NCBI GenBank assembly: GCA_026981985.1
Contig: JALSHZ010000134.1
Location: 1-40,366, forward strand
DNA: 40,366 nt
Direction: 5' to 3'
DNA from: Gammaproteobacteria bacterium
GTDB taxonomy: Bacteria; Pseudomonadota; Gammaproteobacteria; UWMA-0217
Shown here: piece by piece, positions 10,020 to 18,141 of the stretch
Layout: each line of letters starts with the position of its first letter
Position numbering within the stretch: the first letter of the stretch is position 1
Program-made: the position numbers and the translations under genes
The notes under the pieces: model-generated
What the model was told of the DNA's origin: nothing
The model's database searches: none
What the model saw: only the letters and a program-made list of their open reading frames with translations

Positions 10020-10853
10020 ATGGCAATCTACGCAATTGGCGATGTTCAAGGCTGTCTGACCGAGCTGCATCAGCTGCTGCGCAAGCTCCGTTTCGACGCA
10101 ACGATGGATAAGCTCTGGTTCTGTGGCGATCTGGTCAATCGCGGCCCGGCGTCACTGGACACCCTGCGCTTCATCAAGGGGCTTGGCGACAGTGCCATTG
10201 CCGTACTCGGCAATCACGACCTGCATCTGCTGGCCGTCGCGACGGGGGCACAATCACTGAAACGCAAAGACACACTGCGAACCATTCTCGATGCACCCGA
10301 TGCCAGCGAGCTGCTGGAGTGGCTACGGTTCCGGCCGATGCTCCATTACGACAAAGGGTTGCAAACACTACTCGTCCATGCAGGCCTGCCACCGCAATGG
10401 TCGGTAAAAAAAGCACGCAAACTGGCGTCCGAAGTCGAAGACTGCCTGCGCCACGGAGACTACCACCATTTTTTCGCACAGATGTACGGCAACAAGCCGG
10501 CCCACTGGCGCAACAGCCTCGAAGGCATCGAGCGACTGCGCTTCATTACAAATGCACTGACGCGCATCCGCTACTGCGATGAAAACGGCCGGCTCGATTT
10601 CGACAACAAACTCAAACCCGACAGCAGTCACCGGCTCTATCCCTGGTTTCGGGTTCCCGGACGCAGAAGCAGCAACAAGCGAATCATCTTCGGTCACTGG
10701 TCCACATTGGGTTTCGTCAATGAAAACAATGTCATTGGTCTGGATACTGGCTGCGTCTGGGGAGGCCAGCTCACGGCCTACCGCCTCGACACGGCCATCG
10801 CACATCCGATCAGCATGGTCTGTGCGGGCGCACTGGCCCCAGGCGAGGACTGA
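10020..10853 (+). CDS. apaH: Symmetrical bis(5'-nucleosyl)-tetraphosphatase
   Basis: ApaH hydrolyses Ap4A to two ADP and also removes Np4 caps from RNA 5' ends in E. coli. The 277-residue protein has the metallophosphatase motifs GDVQGC (7-12), GDLVNRGP and GNHD, followed by VHAGLPPQW and FGHWSTLG, which are characteristic of ApaH. The length matches E. coli ApaH (about 280). It is co-directional with apaG and with the outer-membrane barrel gene that follows after 42 bases. Confidence 0.96.
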   Translation: MAIYAIGDVQGCLTELHQLLRKLRFDATMDKLWFCGDLVNRGPASLDTLRFIKGLGDSAIAVLGNHDLHLLAVATGAQSLKRKDTLRTILDAPDASELLEWLRFRPMLHYDKGLQTLLVHAGLPPQWSVKKARKLASEVEDCLRHGDYHHFFAQMYGNKPAHWRNSLEGIERLRFITNALTRIRYCDENGRLDFDNKLKPDSSHRLYPWFRVPGRRSSNKRIIFGHWSTLGFVNENNVIGLDTGCVWGGQLTAYRLDTAIAHPISMVCAGALAPGED

Positions 10854-10895
10854 CCCCAGCCATCCCGGCCCTGCAACTGACGGAACACCCCCACC

Positions 10896-11786
10896 ATGAA
10901 ACGGAATCTGCTATTGCTGCTTTGCTGTCTCAGCCTGCCCGCGTCAGCGATTGAAGTCACCCTTGGCCAAGGCAGTTTCACCTCCACCGCCTCACTGAAA
11001 GGACTGATGAAGGCGGATATCGATCTCAGTACCGTCTCGCTGTCCGTGGCACAACCCGCGACACCGGTCGGCCAACTACCCGTGTTGTGGTCCGCTCGGC
11101 TGGAACTGTTTCAGTCCGGCTTCGTCAACCAGGCGACTGATTTCGCCAGCCAACCCGTCAGCACAGACATCCCCCTCCTTGGCAGTAGTATCGATGACCT
11201 GGCCGCAACCCTAACACCCATCCCGGTTCCAGCCGACTACCGTGTCTATGGCATCGATTTGGACGTACGACTGGATTGGCCGCTGATCATGAACAACAAG
11301 GGCTATATTCGCCTTGGTATCAATAGCGGGCTGACGCTGCCATTCATGGAAACCCGCAACATGGGGCGAGATGCCAATGTGTTTCTTGATCTGTTGGAGA
11401 CCACCTCAACCAGCATTCGCAGCTACAAACTGGGGCCGGCCATTAGCGTATCGTGGGCGGCTACCCCCGCGATCCGGCTGCAAGGCGAATGGGTCGTGAA
11501 TATCCAGCGCGGAACGCTGGAGAACGACCTGCTTGGCAGCGGTATCGATATCGAAGGCCGCTATACCCGGTTCGATGCCGGCATCAGAATCCAGCCACGC
11601 CAATGGCCACATTACCTACAATGGCTCGAAAATGGCTACTTGCTGGCGGGTTATCGTGCAACACGCTGGGATTATGACAAGGCAAGCTTCAGTTTCCGCC
11701 AGGCATCTCTCACGATTCCGGCCATCCTCGATATGGACTTTACCCAGTCGACTATCTATCTCGGGCTCGGCGTGTCATTTCGCTGA
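10896..11786 (+). CDS. Putative outer-membrane beta-barrel protein (TIGR04219-like)
   Basis: The 296-residue protein starts with a clear signal peptide (MKRNLLLLLCCLSLPASA). The mature chain consists of alternating hydrophobic/polar strands ending in an aromatic residue (STIYLGLGVSFR), the usual C-terminal signature of proteins inserted by the BAM machinery. It resembles the TIGR04219 family of gammaproteobacterial outer-membrane proteins, which has no known function; that assignment is from memory of the pattern. It follows apaH and ends three bases before the convergent HDOD gene. Confidence 0.7.
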   Translation: MKRNLLLLLCCLSLPASAIEVTLGQGSFTSTASLKGLMKADIDLSTVSLSVAQPATPVGQLPVLWSARLELFQSGFVNQATDFASQPVSTDIPLLGSSIDDLAATLTPIPVPADYRVYGIDLDVRLDWPLIMNNKGYIRLGINSGLTLPFMETRNMGRDANVFLDLLETTSTSIRSYKLGPAISVSWAATPAIRLQGEWVVNIQRGTLENDLLGSGIDIEGRYTRFDAGIRIQPRQWPHYLQWLENGYLLAGYRATRWDYDKASFSFRQASLTIPAILDMDFTQSTIYLGLGVSFR

Positions 11787-11789
11787 GCC

Positions 11790-12671
11790 TCAACCAAACA
11801 GTGCGCGCACCATTTCCCGCACACGCTGGGCACGATCCTGAAGCTGTTCAAACGCCTCGTCGCGCTGTTGCGAGTGGATGCCCAACCGCTCCAGGCGCAG
11901 ATCCTCCGGCAGGGCTTCAATCGCTGTATCCAGTTCATGCACCAGGGTCACCGCATACCCGGTAAGCTGGGCAATCTCCCAATGTGCCCCAGCATAGGCA
12001 TAATCGAGGTGATGTTTCATCGCTGTTTCGATCAACCCCGGAAATCCCCAGGCGCGAGCAAGACAACCCCCAACCTGCGCATGATCCGCGCCACAACCAT
12101 CACGCAATACCTCGGCAAGCGTTAGCATGGGGTTTTCGCAGACTTTGACAAATGCCGCGCCGGTTGGCTCGGGCAGATTATCCGCCATCCATAAAAGACC
12201 GAGGTTATGCAGTAGCGCTGCTGTATGGACTGTCCCATCACCCTGCTCACGAAACAAACGAGAGTGGCGCGCCAACAAGCTAGCCGCATCGGCGACCAAC
12301 AGTGCTGTCGACCAAAAGACATCACTGCGAAACGCCGGGCATTTGGCAGGATCGAACGGTGCCGCAATCGCTATCGAAATGCTGACACTTTTGACCATCG
12401 ACAGACCCAGCTTGGCACAAGCCGTTTCCAGGCTGCTAATTTCCGTCACTGGCGCAGCCCAGGCCGAGTTCGCCAGAAAAATCAACCGCGCAGCAATGCT
12501 CGGAAACTTGGCAATAATCTGCGCCAACTCGCGAAAATCAAGATCATCGTCACTCAATGCCGACAGCAATTCAGGCACCGCCGCCGGGAGTACCGTCAAC
12601 TGGCTGGAAGCATCGATCAAGTCACAGGGATGCGGCGCTACCGCTGTAGCAAGTATTGTGTTTGTCATCAT
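11790..12671 (-). CDS. HDOD domain signalling protein
   Basis: The 293-residue protein matches the HDOD fold, a degenerate relative of HD hydrolases. LPAAVPELLSALSDDDLDFRELAQIIAKFPSIAARLIFLANSA is the typical opening, followed by ETACAKLGLSMVKSVSI and TAALLHNLGLLWMADN. Catalytic HD residues are not conserved as a pair, as expected for HDOD proteins, which act in signalling scaffolds rather than as phosphohydrolases. It lies eight bases downstream of a GGDEF-EAL gene on the same strand, so the two are probably one operon that links c-di-GMP turnover to an effector. Confidence 0.88.
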   Translation of the reverse strand: MMTNTILATAVAPHPCDLIDASSQLTVLPAAVPELLSALSDDDLDFRELAQIIAKFPSIAARLIFLANSAWAAPVTEISSLETACAKLGLSMVKSVSISIAIAAPFDPAKCPAFRSDVFWSTALLVADAASLLARHSRLFREQGDGTVHTAALLHNLGLLWMADNLPEPTGAAFVKVCENPMLTLAEVLRDGCGADHAQVGGCLARAWGFPGLIETAMKHHLDYAYAGAHWEIAQLTGYAVTLVHELDTAIEALPEDLRLERLGIHSQQRDEAFEQLQDRAQRVREMVRALFG

Positions 12672-12679
12672 TTATTCCT

Positions 12680-14611
12680 TTAGTCCGTCGCGCAGGCTGC
12701 GTCGCGTAAAAAATCCTGCTGGGCCAGTGCCGGAATATCGGCAGCCGGCACTGGTTCACTGAAAAAGTATCCCTGAACAGTGTCGCAATTAAGTCCACGC
12801 AAATAGATCATCTGCTCCCCATGCTCGACCCCTTCGACGACCACCTCCATGCCAAGTGCCTGCGCCATGCCAACGATGGTAGCGATAATTACCGCGTGCT
12901 CATTCTTGTCGAGCATGTCACGCACAAACTCCTTGTCGATTTTGAGGCAATCGAGCGGCAATTTTTTCAGGGAGCTCAAGGAGGAATACCCCGTACCAAA
13001 ATCATCGATGGCAATTCTGACACCCAGCGCCTTGATGCGACGAAAAATCTCAACGCTTTCTCCTCCCGTCTGCATCACGCCTTCGGTTACTTCCAGCTCT
13101 ATCCGCGAGGCTGGCAGCGCGTACTGGGCAAGGGCCGCCTTGACCGTATTCACAAGATCCGGCGAGCGGAAATGTGATCCTGAGATATTCACCGAGACAC
13201 GAAACTCAGGTAGACCGGCATCGATCCACTCCCTCGCCTGTCGACAAGCGGTTTCGATTACCCAGTCACCCAGCTCGTTGATGATGCCAATCCGTTCTGC
13301 CACCTCGATGAACTCATCCGGTCGCACCAAGCCTCGTTCAGGATGGTGCCAACGAATGAGTGCCTCGACACCCGTTAATTCGCCACTGTGCAGTGAGATC
13401 TGTGGCTGATAGACAAGCGCAAACTGCTGTTTCTCAATCGCCTCCCGCAAATCATGTTCCAACGACAACCGGCGCTCAGCAGCAACTGTCAGGTCATGCG
13501 TAAAAAAGGCGACGCTATCCTTGCCACCGTGTTTTGCCGCATACATCGCAGTGTCCGCTGCCTGAAGAATGGCTTCCTGAGTACCACCATCACGTGGAAA
13601 CACAGCAACACCAATACTCCCACGAAGGCGCAGGGTGTAGTCGCAAACCTCCAGTGGCTTGCCGATCTCATGCAAACAGCGTTGAGCAACACTGGCGGCC
13701 TGTTGCTGATCATGGATATCCTCCAGAATCATGCAGAATTCATCACCGCCGAAACGGGCCACCAGATCCTCGTTACGTACCGATGCGGCAAGCCTATGAC
13801 CAACGGCCTGAAGCACAATATCTCCCGCATCGTGCCCAAAACCGTCGTTGATATCCTTGAAACCATCCAGATCAAGAAACAGCACGCTGAACGATGCCCG
13901 ACTTCTACGTGCACGCGAAATCGCCTCCAGCAAACGCCGCTGGAACTGTGAGCGGTTGGCCAGTCCCGTCAACTCATCTTCGAAGGCCAGCTTCTGAATG
14001 TGCTGCTGCGACTTTTTCAGCTCGGTGGTATCGCGCAGGGTGATCAGGCACCGGGTCGGTTCCCCGTTCTCCGTAGCCAGCACCAGCACGGACAGTTGGG
14101 CACAGTACCTCTCACCACTGCTGCGCTTCCCCTCAAACTCATAATCCCACTGCTGCCCACGACCACCTGCCGTGTCTGCGCTGCACCCCGGCATCAGGGA
14201 AAAAATCGAAGTGCCGGTGATCTCTTCCGCCGGAACTCCGATGATGCGGGAAAATGATTTATTGCACGAAAATACCCGCCAGTCGCGATCAGTGACGCAG
14301 ATGCCATCACTGATCTGGTCGAGCAAGGCGCGCGAGCGAATCACATAATTCCCGAGCATCCAGAATAGCAAGCCCCCGAACACGGTTCCGAGAACGATCA
14401 GGAAAAACAGTATCCCGGCAGACAAATGCTGACCGACTACCGGGGCATCCGGCAGCAGTCCGGAGATCCAATCAGCTTGGGTCAGCGCAGCGAACCCTAG
14501 CAACAGCTCCGCAACGATCAATACCAAAAAACCAGCCTTCAGACGCGACCACAGCGGCCACGTCTCCTCATCCGCGGGGAAACCAGAAATGAGTTTGTCC
14601 TGTCCTTGCAC
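12680..14611 (-). CDS. PAS-GGDEF-EAL c-di-GMP turnover protein
   Basis: The 643-residue inner-membrane protein has two membrane segments (about 24-46 and 62-92), a PAS domain (about 95-200), a GGDEF domain (about 205-370) and an EAL domain (about 385-630). The diguanylate cyclase motif GGDEF is intact at 288-292 with an allosteric I-site RNED at 279-282. The EAL domain keeps EAL (416-418), the VNIS asparagine, ELEVTE, AIDDFGTGYSSL, LKIDK and VEGVE, so both synthesis and hydrolysis of c-di-GMP look possible. The PAS domain probably senses a redox or small-molecule cue. It heads an operon with the HDOD gene. c-di-GMP often controls type IV pili, which are encoded further along, but no direct link is visible. 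Confidence 0.93.
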   Translation of the reverse strand: MQGQDKLISGFPADEETWPLWSRLKAGFLVLIVAELLLGFAALTQADWISGLLPDAPVVGQHLSAGILFFLIVLGTVFGGLLFWMLGNYVIRSRALLDQISDGICVTDRDWRVFSCNKSFSRIIGVPAEEITGTSIFSLMPGCSADTAGGRGQQWDYEFEGKRSSGERYCAQLSVLVLATENGEPTRCLITLRDTTELKKSQQHIQKLAFEDELTGLANRSQFQRRLLEAISRARRSRASFSVLFLDLDGFKDINDGFGHDAGDIVLQAVGHRLAASVRNEDLVARFGGDEFCMILEDIHDQQQAASVAQRCLHEIGKPLEVCDYTLRLRGSIGVAVFPRDGGTQEAILQAADTAMYAAKHGGKDSVAFFTHDLTVAAERRLSLEHDLREAIEKQQFALVYQPQISLHSGELTGVEALIRWHHPERGLVRPDEFIEVAERIGIINELGDWVIETACRQAREWIDAGLPEFRVSVNISGSHFRSPDLVNTVKAALAQYALPASRIELEVTEGVMQTGGESVEIFRRIKALGVRIAIDDFGTGYSSLSSLKKLPLDCLKIDKEFVRDMLDKNEHAVIIATIVGMAQALGMEVVVEGVEHGEQMIYLRGLNCDTVQGYFFSEPVPAADIPALAQQDFLRDAACATD

Positions 14612-14920
14612 GTCGACTCCACCCTTTATTATTGTTGTTCTCTGACTGGTCAGCCCACGCCCAAATGCGTGCCATCCACACAGTTACAGCGGCTGCTGAG
14701 CTCGTACCGAGTCGTCACGTTTTATTGTTTTCGAGGTAGCTATCGGCCGGAGGTGGGCTAGCATGAGCGGAAATCGCCATGCCTCATCAGCTTTGTGACC
14801 ACTTGACGACAATATGTGTCGGCAAGGCAGGTTGTGAAAATGCGCGGGCATTACAGGCGATTGAACAAATCGGCGCGTTCATCCTCCAAGCAGGTATCGC
14901 CCCCGACACTTGCCGAACCG

Positions 14921-15160
14921 ATGATCCTGCCAACACGACGACTCAAGCTGAGTGCGCTACTGATTTTGGCAACTGCAGTCGCCGCCAGCCCGTCACCTCA
15001 AACTCTCAGCCTATGGTGGGCCCTGGGCCAGGGGATGATGACAGTAACAATCGCTGATGCACTGGCCCTGCTGATCCGGCGATATGCCAAACCGCTTCTG
15101 TTCGGCTCTCCGCTCGGACTATGGCGACGGCGCAATATCACCGCAGGAAAGACTGAATAG
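14921..15160 (+). pseudogene. Likely DUF58 N-terminal fragment
   Basis: The 79-codon frame starting ATGATCCTG reads MILPTRRLKLSALLILATA, then a second hydrophobic stretch ending DALALLIRRYAKP. This TRRL start, hydrophobic hairpin and DAL-RR pattern is how DUF58 (MoxR-associated) proteins begin, but the family is normally about 300-440 residues and here the frame ends after about 80. No MoxR-type ATPase is nearby. I read it as a truncated remnant; a genuine small membrane protein is the alternative. The rest of 14612-15224 shows no gene or other feature I can support. Confidence 0.35.
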
Positions 15161-15224
15161 TGATTTGAACTGCTTCTGTGCGGTACTATCGCCGCCTACC
15201 TCAACCGGAAGCTCTTCTCACATC

Positions 15225-16352
15225 ATGAAACGAGTCACAGTGATCGGCGCCGGCTTCGGCGGTTTGACAGCAGCACGCAAGCTCCGGCTCAGCGACAAAT
15301 CGCTGGAAATCACGCTGGTAGCCCCCAAGCCAGAGTTCATCTATCTACCCAGCCTGATCTGGATTCCATCCGGGCGTCGCAGTCCTGAAGATGTCACCAT
15401 CGACCTGCATCACTTCTTCGACAAATACAACATTCAGTATCACCAGGGCGCTGCCACCGGCCTGGAAGATTTTGGCCGCACCCTGATCACCGACCACGGC
15501 AAGGTAGAAAACGATGCCCTGCTGATCGCATCAGGCGGTCGCTTCCTGAAAAAGCTGCCAGGCATCGAGCATGCGATCACGCCCTGCGAAGGTATTCCTG
15601 CGGCAGTCGAAATCCGCGATCGCCTCCAATCGATGAAGGGTGGAACCATTGCAATAGGTTTCGCCGGCAACCCGAAAGAACCTTCAGCCATGCGCGGTGG
15701 CCCCATGTTCGAGTTTCTGTTCGGCATCGACACGCAACTGCGCCAGGAAAAGCGGCGCGGGCATTTCAAGCTGGTTTTCTTTACCCCCGCGGCAAAACCA
15801 GGCGCACGCCTTGGGCCTCAGGCGGTCGATGGTCTGTTGCGGGAGATGGAAAAACGCGATATCGAGACCCATCTGGGTCACAAGATGAAAGGCTTCACGA
15901 AAAACAGCGTCATTACCGAAGCTGGCGAATTCGAAGCCAACCTGATTCTGTTCATGCCGGGAATGACGGGTAACACCTGGTTCGATAATACCGACCTGCC
16001 CCGCTCACCCGGCGGCATGCTCAAAGCCGACCAATACTGTCGGGTCGAGGGCTGGGACAAGATCTACGTCTCTGGCGATTCTGGCAGCTTCCCTGGCCCG
16101 GAGTGGAAACCAAAGCAGGCACATATGGCGGACCTGCAATCCACCGCCGCCGTTGCCAATATATTGCGCGAGCTGGATGGCCTGCCACCTGAGCAAACCT
16201 TCCGCAACGAGTTGATCTGCATTGTCGATACCAATCGTAGCGGCATGCTGGTGACCCGCACGGAAAAAACCAATCTCGTACTGCCATCATTCATCGCATT
16301 TCACTGGATGAAACGCGCCTTCGAATGGTGGTATCTGCGCGAATTCAAATAA
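15225..16352 (+). CDS. Sulfide:quinone oxidoreductase-like FAD protein
   Basis: The start at 15225 (MKRVTVIGAGFGG) puts the FAD-binding GxGxxG motif at residues 8-13; an upstream start at 15084 would add 47 unrelated residues. The 375-residue protein has the SQR/FCSD-like two-Rossmann layout, with the late FAD-contact block YVSGDSGSFPGPEWKPKQAHMA (281-302). In SQRs three cysteines take part in sulfide oxidation. Here C121 and C332 fit the first and last, but the middle one is missing: the expected place (about 155-158) reads SAMRGGP. C272 is elsewhere. The protein therefore may not do classical sulfide oxidation, although it probably still passes electrons to quinone. The C-terminus (LVLPSFIAFHWMKRAFEWWYLREF) is an amphipathic membrane-associating helix as in SQRs. 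Confidence 0.8.
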   Translation: MKRVTVIGAGFGGLTAARKLRLSDKSLEITLVAPKPEFIYLPSLIWIPSGRRSPEDVTIDLHHFFDKYNIQYHQGAATGLEDFGRTLITDHGKVENDALLIASGGRFLKKLPGIEHAITPCEGIPAAVEIRDRLQSMKGGTIAIGFAGNPKEPSAMRGGPMFEFLFGIDTQLRQEKRRGHFKLVFFTPAAKPGARLGPQAVDGLLREMEKRDIETHLGHKMKGFTKNSVITEAGEFEANLILFMPGMTGNTWFDNTDLPRSPGGMLKADQYCRVEGWDKIYVSGDSGSFPGPEWKPKQAHMADLQSTAAVANILRELDGLPPEQTFRNELICIVDTNRSGMLVTRTEKTNLVLPSFIAFHWMKRAFEWWYLREFK

Positions 16353-16451
16353 TTCAGGTAACTACTCAGCGCCCCAGCCCGCTGCGCGGGCACACATCGA
16401 AAAGTAACGAAATGATACTGAGTCAGCCATTCAATAGCCACTCGGCCACTT

Positions 16452-16650
16452 GGTTTTCTTTCCCCTTCACACGCGCCGCTGTCGGGCGCGACTGGAGGGG
16501 ACAACCGGCCATGGATGGCCGGTTGAAGCTTGCGCGGCAGGAAGCCGCTCAAGCTGACCCCGGAAGGCGTGCCCGGCAGCGGAATCAAGCGTGTGTTGGG
16601 GCGTCCTTTTTTGGGTTCCGTTTTTTGGACGAGCAAAAAATGGAACTCGC
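16452..16650 (+). repeat. Hairpin-ended repeat module, copy A
   Basis: The module runs from TTTTCTTTCCCCTT through a CCATGGATGG core (16509-16518) to GGGGCGTCCTTTTTTGG. It ends in a hairpin: GTTCCGTTTTTTG (16615-16627) pairs with CAAAAAATGGAAC (16634-16646) around a 6-base loop, 13 pairs with one G-T wobble. The same order of elements appears inverted at 16842-17041, so it is a repeat family rather than a gene; open frames in it are products of the repeat sequence. Confidence 0.6.
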
Positions 16651-16841
16651 GCTGTGCGAGAATGCGTTGGAAGAATCGTGACGGTGATGAGCGCGAAACC
16701 GATACCACCTTGCTTGATATAAATAGTGAGGACAACAAGTGGAAGATCAGGTTTGTTGGCCTCAGCACTTGGAAAGAATGGTGGCATTGTTTCGTGGCCA
16801 ATCAAGCTTTGCTGCTTCCGCCCCGGCCCTCTACCACGGCC

Positions 16842-17041
16842 CCGAGTACCTTTTTGTCAACAGCAACAAAAAGGTACCAAAAAATGCCGCCCCGATTCCC
16901 CGCTAATTCCTGCGCTTCTCGGCCCAGCCGGGGGTCGGCCGACACGTCCCTTCGTGACGGCCGACGCAGGCCATCCATGGCCTGCCCCTTCAGGCTGATC
17001 CCGGCTGCGCCTGCGATGCTCGGGCGGGCAAAGGGGAAATG
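16842..17041 (-). repeat. Hairpin-ended repeat module, copy B (inverted)
   Basis: On the minus strand this copy reads ATTTCCCCTTTGCCC, then CCATGGATGG (plus-strand coordinates 16971-16980), then GGGGCGGCATTTTTTGG. It ends in a hairpin, whose plus-strand arms are GTACCTTTTTGT (16846-16857) and ACAAAAAGGTAC (16866-16877), 12 pairs with an 8-base loop. The design matches copy A although the sequence between the blocks has diverged widely. Confidence 0.6.
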
Positions 17042-17140
17042 AGGTTGCCACGCGACCAGTTTGGTGGGAAGTTACTTGGAAGCTTACCCCCTGTGTGCGC
17101 CAACTCTGCGTTGGAAGTGCTCATTTACACTTGTAAACGC

Positions 17141-17236
17141 GGCTTTGGCTTCCTGCGTCGCTCTACCTCCTCCATCCCTGGAGTCGTCGGCTTTGGCTTC
17201 CTGCGTCGCTCTACCTCCTCCATCCCTGGAGTCGTC
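17141..17236. repeat. Perfect 48-bp tandem duplication
   Basis: The unit beginning GGCTTTGGCTTCCTGCGTCG and ending CTGGAGTCGTC occurs at 17141-17188 and again, identical, at 17189-17236. Identity over the full 48 bases suggests recent slippage or unequal exchange. It lies inside the gene-free repeat region ahead of the pilus operon. Confidence 0.9.
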
Positions 17237-17560
17237 CGCGCTTCCGCCTTGATTTGACGTAAAACGGGGGCAAGCTGAGCAGTTACGGAGCTATGCTGAG
17301 TAGTCTAATTCAGGCGCGTTCCCGGCAGTAACGCTCGCCTTCATACCGCAAGCGCTCCGCCCCCCCCTACCGGCTGTCCCCACTTTTCAACCGCCTGGTT
17401 GGAACGATTCCACGTCGACGCTGATCCACTCCCGCTACTACAGACCAGGGAGAACCATTTCATTCAAATCCCCCGCTGATCCATAGTTGAATGCTGCGCA
17501 ACGAGCACGGTCGCTATGATGCTGTGCCCCCGCTGAAGTCATAACAAGAACAACAATAAA

Positions 17561-18139
17561 ATGCGCAGACAGCAAGGACTCACCCTGATCGAACTCCTGA
17601 CAACGATGTCCATCGTTGCCATTCTCGCCGTGGTTGCTATTCCCAGCTTCAAGACGATGACTGGCCAGAACCGCATGGTCCAAAGCCTGAACGATCTGGT
17701 CGCCGATCTCCAATATGCGCGCAGCGAAGCGATCAAGCGAGGCCGTGACGTGATCGTCTGCCCGGCAAACAGACAGTTCAACAACTGCAGAAACAGTAGT
17801 GACTGGAGCAATGGCTGGATTGTCCGCGATCCCGGCGACAGCAGCGTCACGCCCGCGATTGCGGCCAAGGTTCTCCGCATTCATGAAGCATTGCCGGATG
17901 GCGACTCGATGATGGAAACAGACCGGCGCAGCGGAGATGCTGCCGGGCACATTGCCTTCAACCGCAACGGTTTTTCCAGCAATGCTCGAACCATTCAGAT
18001 CTGCCCGCCGGATAATAGCGCCAGCGCGGCACGCGCAGTCGTCATTTCCAGCACTGGCCATATCCGCACCGGCTACGACAGTAACGACAACGGCATTGTC
18101 GAAACCGGTAGCGGCGACGATATCGCCTGCGAGTCATAG
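17561..18139 (+). CDS. fimT: Type IV pilus minor pseudopilin FimT/FimU (GspH-like)
   Basis: The 192-residue protein has a short leader and a class III prepilin signal, MRRQQG followed by LTLIELLTTMSIVAILAVVAIP, with cleavage after Gly6 and Glu at position +5. The C-terminal GspH-like domain has Cys residues in VICPANRQFNNC and IQICPPDN that could form disulfides. In Pseudomonas, FimU is part of the minor-pilin complex that primes pilus assembly. It is the first gene of the operon fimT-pilV-pilW-pilX-pilY1-pilE. The next gene starts two bases after its stop. Confidence 0.9.
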   Translation: MRRQQGLTLIELLTTMSIVAILAVVAIPSFKTMTGQNRMVQSLNDLVADLQYARSEAIKRGRDVIVCPANRQFNNCRNSSDWSNGWIVRDPGDSSVTPAIAAKVLRIHEALPDGDSMMETDRRSGDAAGHIAFNRNGFSSNARTIQICPPDNSASAARAVVISSTGHIRTGYDSNDNGIVETGSGDDIACES

Positions 18140-18141
18140 TC

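Larger units (their letters stand above)
16358..17286. mobile_element. Putative non-autonomous element with 13-bp terminal inverted repeats
   Basis: GTAACTACTCAGC at 16358-16370 and GCTGAGCAGTTAC at 17274-17286 are inverted repeats matching at 12 of 13 bases. Between them lie two inverted hairpin-ended modules and a 48-bp tandem duplication, and no credible gene. The left end begins six bases after the stop of the SQR-like gene. The structure suggests a non-autonomous (MITE-like) or composite repeat element. No transposase is present and no target-site duplication is obvious. The remaining part of this gene-free stretch, 17287-17560, holds a second GCTGAGTAG at 17296-17304 and otherwise nothing I can assign. 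Confidence 0.4.

Noticed and set aside
16301-17042. Several overlapping frames of 60-170 codons in the repeat region
   Set aside because: They overlap each other on both strands, run through the hairpin-ended repeats and lack protein-like conservation; best explained as by-products of repeat DNA.
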